Of a stretch of DNA of 64,000 bases, positions 52,431-60,368 are shown piece after piece (positions within the stretch are counted from its first letter, which is position 1; the number at the start of each line of letters is the position of its first letter). Both the position numbers and the translations under genes were made by a program. The stretch is from the NCBI GenBank assembly GCA_937914945.1, contig CALGJF010000008.1:1-64000 (forward strand). Direction: 5' to 3'. This stretch comes from an uncultured Bacteroidales bacterium (GTDB taxonomy: Bacteria; Bacteroidota; Bacteroidia; Bacteroidales; Bacteroidaceae). The notes beneath the pieces are model-generated. The model was given only the letters and a program-made list of their open reading frames with translations. It was not told where the DNA came from and made no database searches.

Positions 52431-53504
52431 TCAGAATTTTCTTGCACACTGCATCAGGTAGTGGTCGAGCACTGTAAGCGCCGCCATAGCCTCTACCACA
52501 GGAACGGCACGAGGCACCACGCAGGGGTCGTGCCGGCCGCGAGCCTTTACCACCGTTTCCTCACCCGAGGGTGATACCGTTGGTTGCTCCATAAGTATCG
52601 TTGCCACAGGTTTGAATGCCACACGGAAGTAAATATCGTTGCCATTGGATATACCACCCTGAATACCACCGCTGTTATTGGTGCGGGTGGCAATGGCACC
52701 GCCATTATTATAAAATATATCGTTCTGTTCCGAGCCTCTGCCACACGCCGCCGCAAAGCCATTACCATAATCAAATCCCTTGGCAGCGTTTATCGACATC
52801 ATGGCCGCTGCCAACGAAGCCGACAGCTTATCGTACAGCGGCTCACCCAGCCCCACAGGAGTACCCTTGACCACGCAAGTAACCACACCGCCCACGGTGT
52901 CACCCTTGCCCTTCACATCCAAAATAAGGCGTTCCATGGCGGCAGCCTTTTCGGCATCGGGACAGCGCACTACGTTTGTTTCCACCGTCGCAAGGTCGTA
53001 TGCCGTGTATGATTTCTCAAGAACAATATCGCCCACCTGCGATGTATAAGCCTGCACCGTTATCCCTTTTTGTTGCAGGGCCAGCTTTGCAAGCGCACCG
53101 GCACACACGCGCACCGCCGTTTCGCGGGCCGATGAACGGCCGCCGCCACGATGGTCGCGCACACCATATTTTACATCGTACACATAATCGGCATGCGAGG
53201 GACGGTAGGCTGTGCGCAAATTATCATAGTCGTTGCTATGATTGTTTGTATTATGAATAATAAAGGCTATGGGAGTACCCGTGGAACGCCCCTCGAACAC
53301 ACCCGAGAGGAACTGCACCTCGTCGGCCTCGTTGCGTGCTGTGGTAACCGCACTCTGCCCCGGGCGACGACGTTGCATCTCTGCCCGTATAAAACCCTCA
53401 TCGACGACCACCCCCGCTGGGTAGCCGTCGAGCACTCCTCCAATAGCAACCCCGTGCGACTCACCGAACGTGGTGAGTCGCAGGAGAACTCCTGTACTAT
53501 TCAT
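52431..53504 (-). CDS. aroC: Chorismate synthase
   Basis: The 357-residue enzyme converts EPSP to chorismate with reduced FMN. It has the family signatures at the N-terminus (LRLTTFGESHGVAIGGVLDGYPAG), RRRPGQ near 46, YRPSHADYVYDVKYG near 105, GGGRSSARETAVRVCAGALAK near 122-142 and the late GGIQGGISNGNDIYFR near 290. The length is normal. It is embedded between slyD and a DUF6057 gene rather than with other shikimate genes. Confidence 0.96.
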   Translation of the reverse strand: MNSTGVLLRLTTFGESHGVAIGGVLDGYPAGVVVDEGFIRAEMQRRRPGQSAVTTARNEADEVQFLSGVFEGRSTGTPIAFIIHNTNNHSNDYDNLRTAYRPSHADYVYDVKYGVRDHRGGGRSSARETAVRVCAGALAKLALQQKGITVQAYTSQVGDIVLEKSYTAYDLATVETNVVRCPDAEKAAAMERLILDVKGKGDTVGGVVTCVVKGTPVGLGEPLYDKLSASLAAAMMSINAAKGFDYGNGFAAACGRGSEQNDIFYNNGGAIATRTNNSGGIQGGISNGNDIYFRVAFKPVATILMEQPTVSPSGEETVVKARGRHDPCVVPRAVPVVEAMAALTVLDHYLMQCARKF

Positions 53505-53530
53505 ATCGGTTCTCTATTATCTATACAAAA

Positions 53531-54115
53531 TCAATGACAACCACCGCAACAGCCATCATCACAGCCATCGCCGCAACTGCCGCCACCACAACCGCTGCAA
53601 CCGCCGCAACCACTCTGTGCGGCACGCAACGAGTCGTAGAACTTCTTCATCTCGGCCTCACTTGCAGGGCGAGAATCCACCACGGTGCCAAAAAACTGCA
53701 AGTCGCAGCCGGCCAAGGGGTGGTTGAAATCCATAACCACCTTAATGGGGGTAACCTCCTTCACCGTTCCCAGAATGGGTGAGCCGTCGGCACGCATCAT
53801 CTCCACCACATTACCAGCATAGATGTGGGCAGAATCGAACTTACCATCGATGGTAAACACCTCGCGGTCGAAATCCTGAACATGGTCGGGGTCGTACTCG
53901 CCATAAGCATCGTCCGAAGGTATTGTAAAATCGAAGGTATCACCCTTCTTCAAATCCTTCAAATTCTCCTCAAAAGCATCAAGGGTATAACCCACACCCG
54001 ACAGGAACTCAAACGGTTGTTCGCGGCTTGTCTTTTCAACCTCCTCACTCTCGCCATTGCGATGCGAAACAAGCGTATAAGCCACGCGTATCTTCTTGTT
54101 TATAACTTTCTCCAT
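53531..54115 (-). CDS. slyD: SlyD-like FKBP peptidyl-prolyl isomerase with Cys/His metal-binding tail
   Basis: The 194-residue protein has the FKBP halves of the SlyD type (VAYTLVSHRNGE, FLSGVGYTLDAFEENLKDLKKGD, IPSDDAYGEYD) interrupted by an IF-chaperone domain (about 85-135, ending DFNHPLAG). The last 28 residues hold ten Cys and a final His in a Gly-rich setting (from SGCGGC to CCGGCH), as in nickel-binding SlyD. SlyD helps fold proteins and supplies nickel to hydrogenases in other bacteria. It lies 2 nt after the acyl-CoA dehydrogenase and 26 nt before aroC. Confidence 0.92.
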   Translation of the reverse strand: MEKVINKKIRVAYTLVSHRNGESEEVEKTSREQPFEFLSGVGYTLDAFEENLKDLKKGDTFDFTIPSDDAYGEYDPDHVQDFDREVFTIDGKFDSAHIYAGNVVEMMRADGSPILGTVKEVTPIKVVMDFNHPLAGCDLQFFGTVVDSRPASEAEMKKFYDSLRAAQSGCGGCSGCGGGSCGDGCDDGCCGGCH

Positions 54116-54117
54116 TT

Positions 54118-55821
54118 TTATTTATTGTATTTAGTTAATAATTCGGGGGTAAAATGTTTTATATATGTGGAGTGCCCTGCCACCTCGGCCTCGGCAATAG
54201 CCACAAAGCGGGCAAGCGAAGGCGCAAACAACTCCTCGTCGGTTGCAGCATCAAGCATCAGCAATGCCGACATTATACAGTATGCGGCAAGTTCATATAT
54301 GCGGCGAGAGAGGAAATCGAGTGCCTCCTGGTTCTCAAGCGACTGCACCTTCTCCAACGCCTCGCAATAGGCTGCAACCATTGCCGCCACACGCTCCTTC
54401 ATAGGCTGCAAAGAGGCCGGCACATCGGTTGCAAGATACTCCTGCAACAGCTGGGTGTAGAACCCGCTTGTGGCATATCTTATGGCAGCCACCACCTGCA
54501 ACTGCGTGGTTCCTTCGTAAATAGAGGTTATGCGTGCATCGCGATAGAGACGCTCACACACATAGTCGCGCATATAGCCCGAGCCGCCATGCACCTGCAC
54601 AGCATCGTAGGCGTTTCGGTTGGCAATCTCGCTGCCCATGCCCTTTATTATAGGGGTGAGGGCATCGGCCTTTTTGGAGAAGCTCTTGGACTCGGCACGC
54701 TCCTCGGGAGTGAGGGTACGTTCGCGCGCAAGGTCGGCAAATTGATAGTTCATGTCCACGTTACGGGCTGTTTCGTAGAGAAGGCTGCGGGCAGCATCGA
54801 GGCGGGCCTGCATATTGCCCACCATATCATATACGGGTGGCAGATTTATAATGGTTTTACCAAACTGCTTGCGCTCGCGTGCATAAGCAAGAGCCTCTTC
54901 ATAGGCAGCCTGCGCAATAGCCACACTTTGCGTGGCTATACCCAGACGCGCACCATTCATTAGCGACATCACATATTTTATAAGCCCCATCTTGCGACTG
55001 CCGCAAAGCTCGGCAGGGGCATGGTCGAACACTATCTCGCAAGTGGGCGAGCCGTGAATACCCATCTTCTCCTCTATGCGGCGCGTATGCACTTTGCCAC
55101 AGCTCTTCTCGCAGATAAAAAGCGAGAGACCGCGACCATCCACACTGCCCTCTTCGCTGCGGGCAAGCACCAAGTGGACATCGCTGTCGCCATTGGTAAT
55201 GAAGCGTTTTACTCCATCGAGATACCAGCATTTATCCTCCTCGCTGTAAGTAGCTTTCAGGCGCACGCTTTGGAGGTCGCTACCCGCATCGGGCTCGGTT
55301 AAATCCATAGACATGGTTTCGCCTGCACATATACGCGGCAGAATGGCTGCGCACTGCTCGGGCGAGCCGAAGTTATATATCGTGGTGGCACAATCCTGCA
55401 AGCCCCATAGGTTGCCAAAGGCTGCATCGGCACGGCACACCACATCCTGTATCATTGTAAAAACAGCCGTGGGAAAGTTCAAACCTCCGAATTTGCGGGG
55501 AAGCGAAACACCCATAAGCCCCGCCTGACGGAACAGTTGCAGATTCTCCTCGGTACCGGGAGCATAAATAACTCGGCCGTTCTGCACCGAGGGGCCCTCA
55601 GTTTCGGTACGCACCGCGTTGGGTGCCACATATTCGGCACATAGCTCGCCCACAAGATTCAGCACCTGCTCATATCCCTGCACAGCCTCGGCAAAGTCCA
55701 CGGGTGCATAATCATACTCCTTGCTATCGACAAATTCACGTTCCTTCATTGCAACTATACGCTGCAAGAGGGGGTGGCGCAGATAGTGCTGCAATGCCTT
55801 GTTGTTGCTATAATAGTTCAT
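54118..55821 (-). CDS. Acyl-CoA dehydrogenase family protein with C-terminal extension
   Basis: The 567-residue flavoprotein shows the family motifs MSMDLTEPDAGSDLQSV near 172-188, YLDGVKRFITNGDSD near 206-220, and RERKQFGKTI near 310-319; the C-terminal signature QVHGGSGYMRDYVCERLYRDARITSIYEGTTQLQ falls around 408-441. It is longer than classical short-chain enzymes (about 380), with an extra helical C-terminal domain as in the longer ACAD subgroup. It overlaps etfA by 4 nt; ETF is its natural electron acceptor, so the three genes form one functional unit. The acyl substrate cannot be predicted. Confidence 0.93.
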   Translation of the reverse strand: MNYYSNNKALQHYLRHPLLQRIVAMKEREFVDSKEYDYAPVDFAEAVQGYEQVLNLVGELCAEYVAPNAVRTETEGPSVQNGRVIYAPGTEENLQLFRQAGLMGVSLPRKFGGLNFPTAVFTMIQDVVCRADAAFGNLWGLQDCATTIYNFGSPEQCAAILPRICAGETMSMDLTEPDAGSDLQSVRLKATYSEEDKCWYLDGVKRFITNGDSDVHLVLARSEEGSVDGRGLSLFICEKSCGKVHTRRIEEKMGIHGSPTCEIVFDHAPAELCGSRKMGLIKYVMSLMNGARLGIATQSVAIAQAAYEEALAYARERKQFGKTIINLPPVYDMVGNMQARLDAARSLLYETARNVDMNYQFADLARERTLTPEERAESKSFSKKADALTPIIKGMGSEIANRNAYDAVQVHGGSGYMRDYVCERLYRDARITSIYEGTTQLQVVAAIRYATSGFYTQLLQEYLATDVPASLQPMKERVAAMVAAYCEALEKVQSLENQEALDFLSRRIYELAAYCIMSALLMLDAATDEELFAPSLARFVAIAEAEVAGHSTYIKHFTPELLTKYNK

Positions 55822-56837
55822 TGTTTCTGCTGATAATAGGTTATTATTTGAGGCACAACCTCCTCTACCCTGCCGGTTATCACATAATCGGCAATGGCAT
55901 TGATGGGCGCATCGGGGTCGCTGTTAATGGAAATTATTACTCCGCTCTCCTGCATGCCTGCAATGTGCTGCACCTGCCCCGATATTCCGCAAGCAAAATA
56001 TACTTTGGGGCGCACGGTAAGGCCTGTCTGCCCTATCTGACGGTCGCGTGTCGTGTAACCGGCATCTACTGCGGCGCGTGTTGCACCCACCTCGCCATGC
56101 AACAGATGGGCAAGTGTAAAAAGTTGCTCAAAATTCTCTTTGCTACCCACGCCGTAACCACCGGCAACCACAATGGGAGCCGATTTCAGATTGTTCTGCG
56201 GGGGCTGCACATGTCGTTCTATCACAGATACCGCAAAGGCAGCATCGCTTATGTAATCGGCAACCGCATGCTGCACAACCGTGCCCGCATAATCGCTGCC
56301 ACGCACCACCGACAACGGCATCACACCCTCGCGCACCGTTGCCATCTGCGGGCGGTGAAAGGGATTAACAATGGTTGCCACGATGTTACCGCCAAAGGCG
56401 GGACGTATCTGGTATAGAAGATCTTTTATCGTTGTACCGCTTTTCCTATCCTCGTAATCGCCTATTTCGAGCGATGTGCAATCGGCTGTGAGACCACAAT
56501 GCAACTCGGCTGTGAGGCGTGGAGCGAGGTCGCGCCCCTCTATGGTTGCTCCAAGGAGGAATATCTGATAATCGTTCTCTCTCACTAATTTGCTCAACGC
56601 CTCGGCATAGGGCAATGTGGTATAGGGCGACAGGCGGGCATCGTCAAACAGATGCAGTGTATCCACCCCATAAGGGAACACCTCGGCCGGTACACCTTGC
56701 AAGCCGCAACCAAGCGCAACAGCCTCAAGCTGCACCCCGAGTTTGTCGGCAAGGCGGCGGCCCTCACTCAATAGTTCCAAGCTCACCTCGGCCACATGAG
56801 CATCGCGCACCTCGCAATAAACCAATATATTATTCAT
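55818..56837 (-). CDS. etfA: Electron transfer flavoprotein alpha subunit
   Basis: The 339-residue protein has an N-terminal ETF domain (residues 1-190) and a C-terminal FAD-binding domain with GGYGVGSKENFEQLF near 220, VGATRAAVDAGYTTRDRQIGQTGLTVRPKVYFACGISG across 240-280, and INSDPDAPINAIADYVITG near 305. It pairs with EtfB and accepts electrons from the adjacent acyl-CoA dehydrogenase. It starts 4 nt after etfB and overlaps the next gene by 4 nt. Confidence 0.95.
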   Translation of the reverse strand: MNNILVYCEVRDAHVAEVSLELLSEGRRLADKLGVQLEAVALGCGLQGVPAEVFPYGVDTLHLFDDARLSPYTTLPYAEALSKLVRENDYQIFLLGATIEGRDLAPRLTAELHCGLTADCTSLEIGDYEDRKSGTTIKDLLYQIRPAFGGNIVATIVNPFHRPQMATVREGVMPLSVVRGSDYAGTVVQHAVADYISDAAFAVSVIERHVQPPQNNLKSAPIVVAGGYGVGSKENFEQLFTLAHLLHGEVGATRAAVDAGYTTRDRQIGQTGLTVRPKVYFACGISGQVQHIAGMQESGVIISINSDPDAPINAIADYVITGRVEEVVPQIITYYQQKQ

Positions 56838-56841
56838 AAAA

Positions 56842-57714
56842 CTATCCTATTGTGTGGTTTGCCAAAAGCTCGGCAACGAGCGATTTTATCTGCTCGCCGT
56901 CGGCCGTATATCTCTTGCTCTCCTTAACCTTGAAAACAATATTCGTTACCGCCTTCACCTTGGTGGGAGAGCCCGAAAGACCGCAACGCGCGGCATCGCC
57001 GTTTACATCGGCAAGCGCCCACTCCTTGATGGTGAGAGCGCTGTCGGCCTGCGCCTGTGCGCTATATTTATAGTCATCGGCAGCCTGTTCCTGTGCTGTG
57101 GCGGCACGGTGGAAACGCAACATGCGATAGGCATTGCGGGGGCGACAGGGCGATGCCGTGCCATCTACCGTGAGCAACAGAGGCAGGGGAGCCTTCAACA
57201 GCTCCACACCATTCTCAATGGCACGCTCCACTACGGCTGTACCATTCTCCACTGCTTGCACCTTGCGCACATAAGTAACCTGCGGAATAGCAAGCTGCTG
57301 CGCCACTTGCGGACCCACCTGCGCAGTATCCCCATCTATTGCCTGGCGGCCGCAAAGTATCATATCAAAATCACCTATCTTGCGTACAGCCATCGTAAGG
57401 GCATATGATGTTGCCAACGTATCGGCACCGGCAAATGCGCTGTCGGACAGGAGAACAGCCTCATCGGCACCCCTGTAAAGCGCCTCGCGCAACAACTCGG
57501 TGGCACGCTTGGGTCCCATGGTGAGCACCGTTACACGACTCCCGGGATTTTTATCTTTCAACTGCAAAGCCTGCTCCAAAGCCCCAAGATCATCGGGGTT
57601 GAATATCGCAGGGAGGGCGCCACGGTTAATGGTTCCGTCTGCATTCATTGCCTGCGCACCCACGTTACGGGTATCGGGGACCTGCTTTGCCAATACAATA
57701 ATATTCAAACTCAT
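56842..57714 (-). CDS. etfB: Electron transfer flavoprotein beta subunit
   Basis: I chose the ATG at 57714 (290 residues, MSLNIIVLAKQVPDTRN); a longer frame to 57825 would run through the promoter. The ETF beta signature region is present (LEQALQLKDKNPGSRVTVLTMGP, ALYRGADEAVLLSD, DMILCGRQAIDGDTAQVGPQVA). EtfB holds AMP and shuttles electrons with EtfA. It is the first gene of a seven-gene operon with a leader of about 60 nt. Confidence 0.95.
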   Translation of the reverse strand: MSLNIIVLAKQVPDTRNVGAQAMNADGTINRGALPAIFNPDDLGALEQALQLKDKNPGSRVTVLTMGPKRATELLREALYRGADEAVLLSDSAFAGADTLATSYALTMAVRKIGDFDMILCGRQAIDGDTAQVGPQVAQQLAIPQVTYVRKVQAVENGTAVVERAIENGVELLKAPLPLLLTVDGTASPCRPRNAYRMLRFHRAATAQEQAADDYKYSAQAQADSALTIKEWALADVNGDAARCGLSGSPTKVKAVTNIVFKVKESKRYTADGEQIKSLVAELLANHTIG

Positions 57715-57782
57715 ATCAAATACATTTTCACAGCCCCTGCCGAAAGGCATTGCCATGCAATAAAGGAGCCGCATATTCCGTG

Positions 57783-57790
57783 CAAAGATA
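57783..57790 (-). promoter_or_regulatory. -7 element of the etfB operon
   Basis: Minus strand TATCTTTG, an exact TAnnTTTG match, about 70 nt before the ATG at 57714. The rest of the 231-nt divergent gap (57715-57945) holds only this and the plus-strand promoter. Confidence 0.6.
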
Positions 57791-57893
57791 AGAATTGTTG
57801 CCAAAACCCCAACACCAAAAAGCAAAAAATACCCTTATACACATTATTAAAGGGAAAGTATAAACAACATTTGGTAAAAATGTACCCGCAAAG

Positions 57894-57924
57894 TTCGTTT
57901 CTTTAACACAAATCACTATCTTCG
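57894..57924 (+). promoter_or_regulatory. Promoter of the GH5-ROK-GH92 operon
   Basis: TTCG (57894-57897), exactly 19 nt, then TATCTTCG (57917-57924). This is a near-consensus Bacteroidetes promoter 21 nt before the ATG at 57946. Confidence 0.55.
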
Positions 57925-57945
57925 CATGGAAAGAAAAAACAGAAA

Positions 57946-59250
57946 ATGACAAGGAGTATTTTATACGCGGCAATAGCTGCAATATTGCTTATTACATCGT
58001 GTACCCGCAAGGATGCGGGTACCACCCCATACATAACCACCCGTGGTACCAAACTCATAAAAAATGAGGCACCATACAATTTCATTGGTACAAACATGTG
58101 GTATGCATCCATCCTTGGCTCCACAGGCGAAGGGGGCGACAGAGAGAGGCTTTGCAAGGAGCTCGATATGCTCATGAGCATAGGTATCGACAACCTGCGA
58201 ATACTTGCCGGCCCCGATGCGGGCAGCGCACTTGCCAACCCCGCCAAGCCCTATCTGCAGCAGGCGCCCGGGTTGCTCAACGACACCCTGCTCGCGGGGC
58301 TCGACTACACCATTGCCGAGCTTGAAAAGCGCGACATGCAGGCTGTGATATACCTGAACAACGCATGGGATTGGAGTGGCGGATATGGATTCTACCTAAA
58401 AGAGTGCGGCTATGGCGACTCGCCCAATGCCAACGTGGATGGCGGCTACGACCGATATGTCGATTACTCGGCACAATTTTCGCGCAGCGAGGAGGCACAG
58501 CAGCTGTACTACAATTTCATAGAGCAGATTGTATCGCGCACCAACAGCATCACAGGGCGCCCCTACACCGAAGAACCCGCCATAATGAGCTGGCAGCTGT
58601 GCAACGAGCCGCGCCCCTTTGCCCGCGACAACAAAGAGCAGTTTGCCCGCTGGATAGCCAAAGCAGCCGCCCTTATAAAAAGCATCGACAGTAACCACCT
58701 TGTATCGACAGGCAGCGAGGGCATAATCGGTTGCGAGGCCGACGAGCAGCTGTGCGAGCTTATACACAGCGACAAGAACATAGACTATCTTACCATTCAT
58801 ATATGGCCTGCCAATTGGGGCTGGACACCAAGGCAAGCCCCCGACAGCGGCATAGAGAACGCATGCAAAAAGAGCGTGGAATACATAGAGAAGCACATTG
58901 CCATGGCTAAAAGAATAAACAAGCCATTGGTAATAGAGGAGTTCGGTTACCCGCGCAAGGACAACATATCGGGGAGCGATGTACCTACCGACAGCCGCGA
59001 TGCCTTTTATCGTTGCATATTTGAACAGGTGAAAAACAGCCTATACAACGGCGCACCCATTGCCGGTTGCAATTTCTGGGGCTGGGGAGGCTGTGGCCGC
59101 CCGCGCGAGGCGGTGTGGCGCCCCGGCGACGACTATCTGTGCGACCCGCCACACGAGCCACAAGGCTGGTACTCGGTGTTCGATAGCGACAGCACCACCA
59201 TAAGCATAATTAAAGAATACACGCAAGCAATAAAACTACACGCAAAATGA
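57946..59250 (+). CDS. GH5 (subfamily 7-like) endo-beta-mannanase lipoprotein
   Basis: The 434-residue lipoprotein has a signal ending LITSC (Cys about 19). The GH5 barrel shows RGTKLIKNEAPYNFIGTNMWY at its start, MSWQLCNEPR with the acid/base Glu 221, HIWPANWGW near 285, and the nucleophile Glu 332 in VIEEFGYPR. This pattern is typical of GH5_7 endo-1,4-beta-mannosidases. A lipid anchor suggests a periplasmic or surface location. It overlaps the ROK kinase gene by 4 nt (ATGA) and heads the operon. Confidence 0.88.
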   Translation: MTRSILYAAIAAILLITSCTRKDAGTTPYITTRGTKLIKNEAPYNFIGTNMWYASILGSTGEGGDRERLCKELDMLMSIGIDNLRILAGPDAGSALANPAKPYLQQAPGLLNDTLLAGLDYTIAELEKRDMQAVIYLNNAWDWSGGYGFYLKECGYGDSPNANVDGGYDRYVDYSAQFSRSEEAQQLYYNFIEQIVSRTNSITGRPYTEEPAIMSWQLCNEPRPFARDNKEQFARWIAKAAALIKSIDSNHLVSTGSEGIIGCEADEQLCELIHSDKNIDYLTIHIWPANWGWTPRQAPDSGIENACKKSVEYIEKHIAMAKRINKPLVIEEFGYPRKDNISGSDVPTDSRDAFYRCIFEQVKNSLYNGAPIAGCNFWGWGGCGRPREAVWRPGDDYLCDPPHEPQGWYSVFDSDSTTISIIKEYTQAIKLHAK

Positions 59251-60368
59251 GCAAATACAAAAACGACCACCGCATAGTGGCCACACTCGATGCCGGTGGC
59301 ACAAATTTTGTTTTCGGAGCAATGCAGGCAGGCGAGTTCATAGTTGAGCCCATAAGCATGCCTTCACAAGCACACGACCTCGACAAATGCCTGCAAACGC
59401 TTGTAGAGGGGTTTAATAAAGTGTTCGACCAATTGGACAATAAACCGGTGGCAATAAGTTTCGCCTTCCCCGGCCCTGCCGACTACCCCAACGGCATTAT
59501 AGGCGGTTATCTGCCCAATTTCCCCTCTTTCCGCGACGGAGTGGCACTCGGTGCCTTTCTCCAAGGCAAATTCGGCGTGCCCGTGTTCATAAACAACGAC
59601 GGCGACCTCTTTGCCTATGGCGAGGCCCTTTGCGGTGCGTTGCCACAAATAAACCGTCGCTTGCGACAGGCGGGCTCCAACAAGCAGTATAAAAACCTCA
59701 TAGGCTATACCATAGGAACAGGATTCGGCATAGGCGTAGTTATAGACAACAAACTGAACAGGGGCGACAATTCGTGCGTGGAGACCTTTTGCCTGCGACA
59801 CAAGGATATGCCCGACATTCTTGTGGAAGAGGGCGTTGCCATAAGAGCGGTGCAGAGAGTATATGGCGAGGCAAGCGGCAACCCCGCACACGGCCTCACC
59901 CCCAAGGATATATGCGAAATAGCCGACGGCACGCGCGAGGGCAACCAACAGGCTGCAAAAGAGGCCTTTGCCACACTCGGCAGAGTAGCAGGCGCAGCAA
60001 TATCGGCAGCCGTTACAATAATAGACGGCTTGGTGGTCATAGGCGGTGGAGTGTCGGCCGCAAGCCGCTGGATTATGCCTGCCCTGCTTACCGAGATGCG
60101 CTCCAAGCTGCACACCCTTGGCGGCGAGGAGGTGAATCTGGTGCAGATGAAGGTATATAACCTTGAAGACGAACAGGAATTCGCACTCTTTGCACAGGGC
60201 GAGGTAAAGAAAGTAAAGGTTTATGGCGAAGATAGATATGTCGATTACGACTGCCAGAAGAGGGTGGGAATAGCAATATCCAAGCAGGGCGCAAGCAAAG
60301 CGGTATCGGTGGGCGCATACGCATTTGCATTGAGCGAACTCGACAAACAAGAAGCTGAAAACCAATGA
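59247..60368 (+). CDS. ROK-family sugar kinase
   Basis: The 373-residue cytoplasmic kinase has the phosphate motif LDAGGTNFVFG near 14-24, AFPGPADY near 74, the catalytic Asp 118 in NNDGDLFAYGE, GYTIGTGFGIGVVID (adenosine region, about 150-165), and VVIGGGVSAAS near 265. The usual ROK zinc motif CxCGxxGC is absent; only CVETFC is seen in the equivalent region. Located between a mannanase and alpha-mannosidases, it probably phosphorylates mannose or a related hexose; that is contextual inference. The length (373) is longer than E. coli ROK kinases (about 300) through an extended C-terminus. Confidence 0.87.
   Translation: MSKYKNDHRIVATLDAGGTNFVFGAMQAGEFIVEPISMPSQAHDLDKCLQTLVEGFNKVFDQLDNKPVAISFAFPGPADYPNGIIGGYLPNFPSFRDGVALGAFLQGKFGVPVFINNDGDLFAYGEALCGALPQINRRLRQAGSNKQYKNLIGYTIGTGFGIGVVIDNKLNRGDNSCVETFCLRHKDMPDILVEEGVAIRAVQRVYGEASGNPAHGLTPKDICEIADGTREGNQQAAKEAFATLGRVAGAAISAAVTIIDGLVVIGGGVSAASRWIMPALLTEMRSKLHTLGGEEVNLVQMKVYNLEDEQEFALFAQGEVKKVKVYGEDRYVDYDCQKRVGIAISKQGASKAVSVGAYAFALSELDKQEAENQ

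Noticed and set aside
53534..53782. Plus-strand frame rich in Ala and Thr
   Set aside because: Antisense of the Gly/Cys-rich SlyD tail; an artefact of the repetitive codons.
57715..57825. N-terminal extension of EtfB
   Set aside because: The extension is upstream of the normal MSLNIIVLAKQVPDTRN start and overlaps the TATCTTTG promoter element.
59364..60365. Long 333-codon minus-strand frame
   Set aside because: Antisense of the ROK kinase gene, with low-complexity Cys/Tyr/His-rich translation and no domain.
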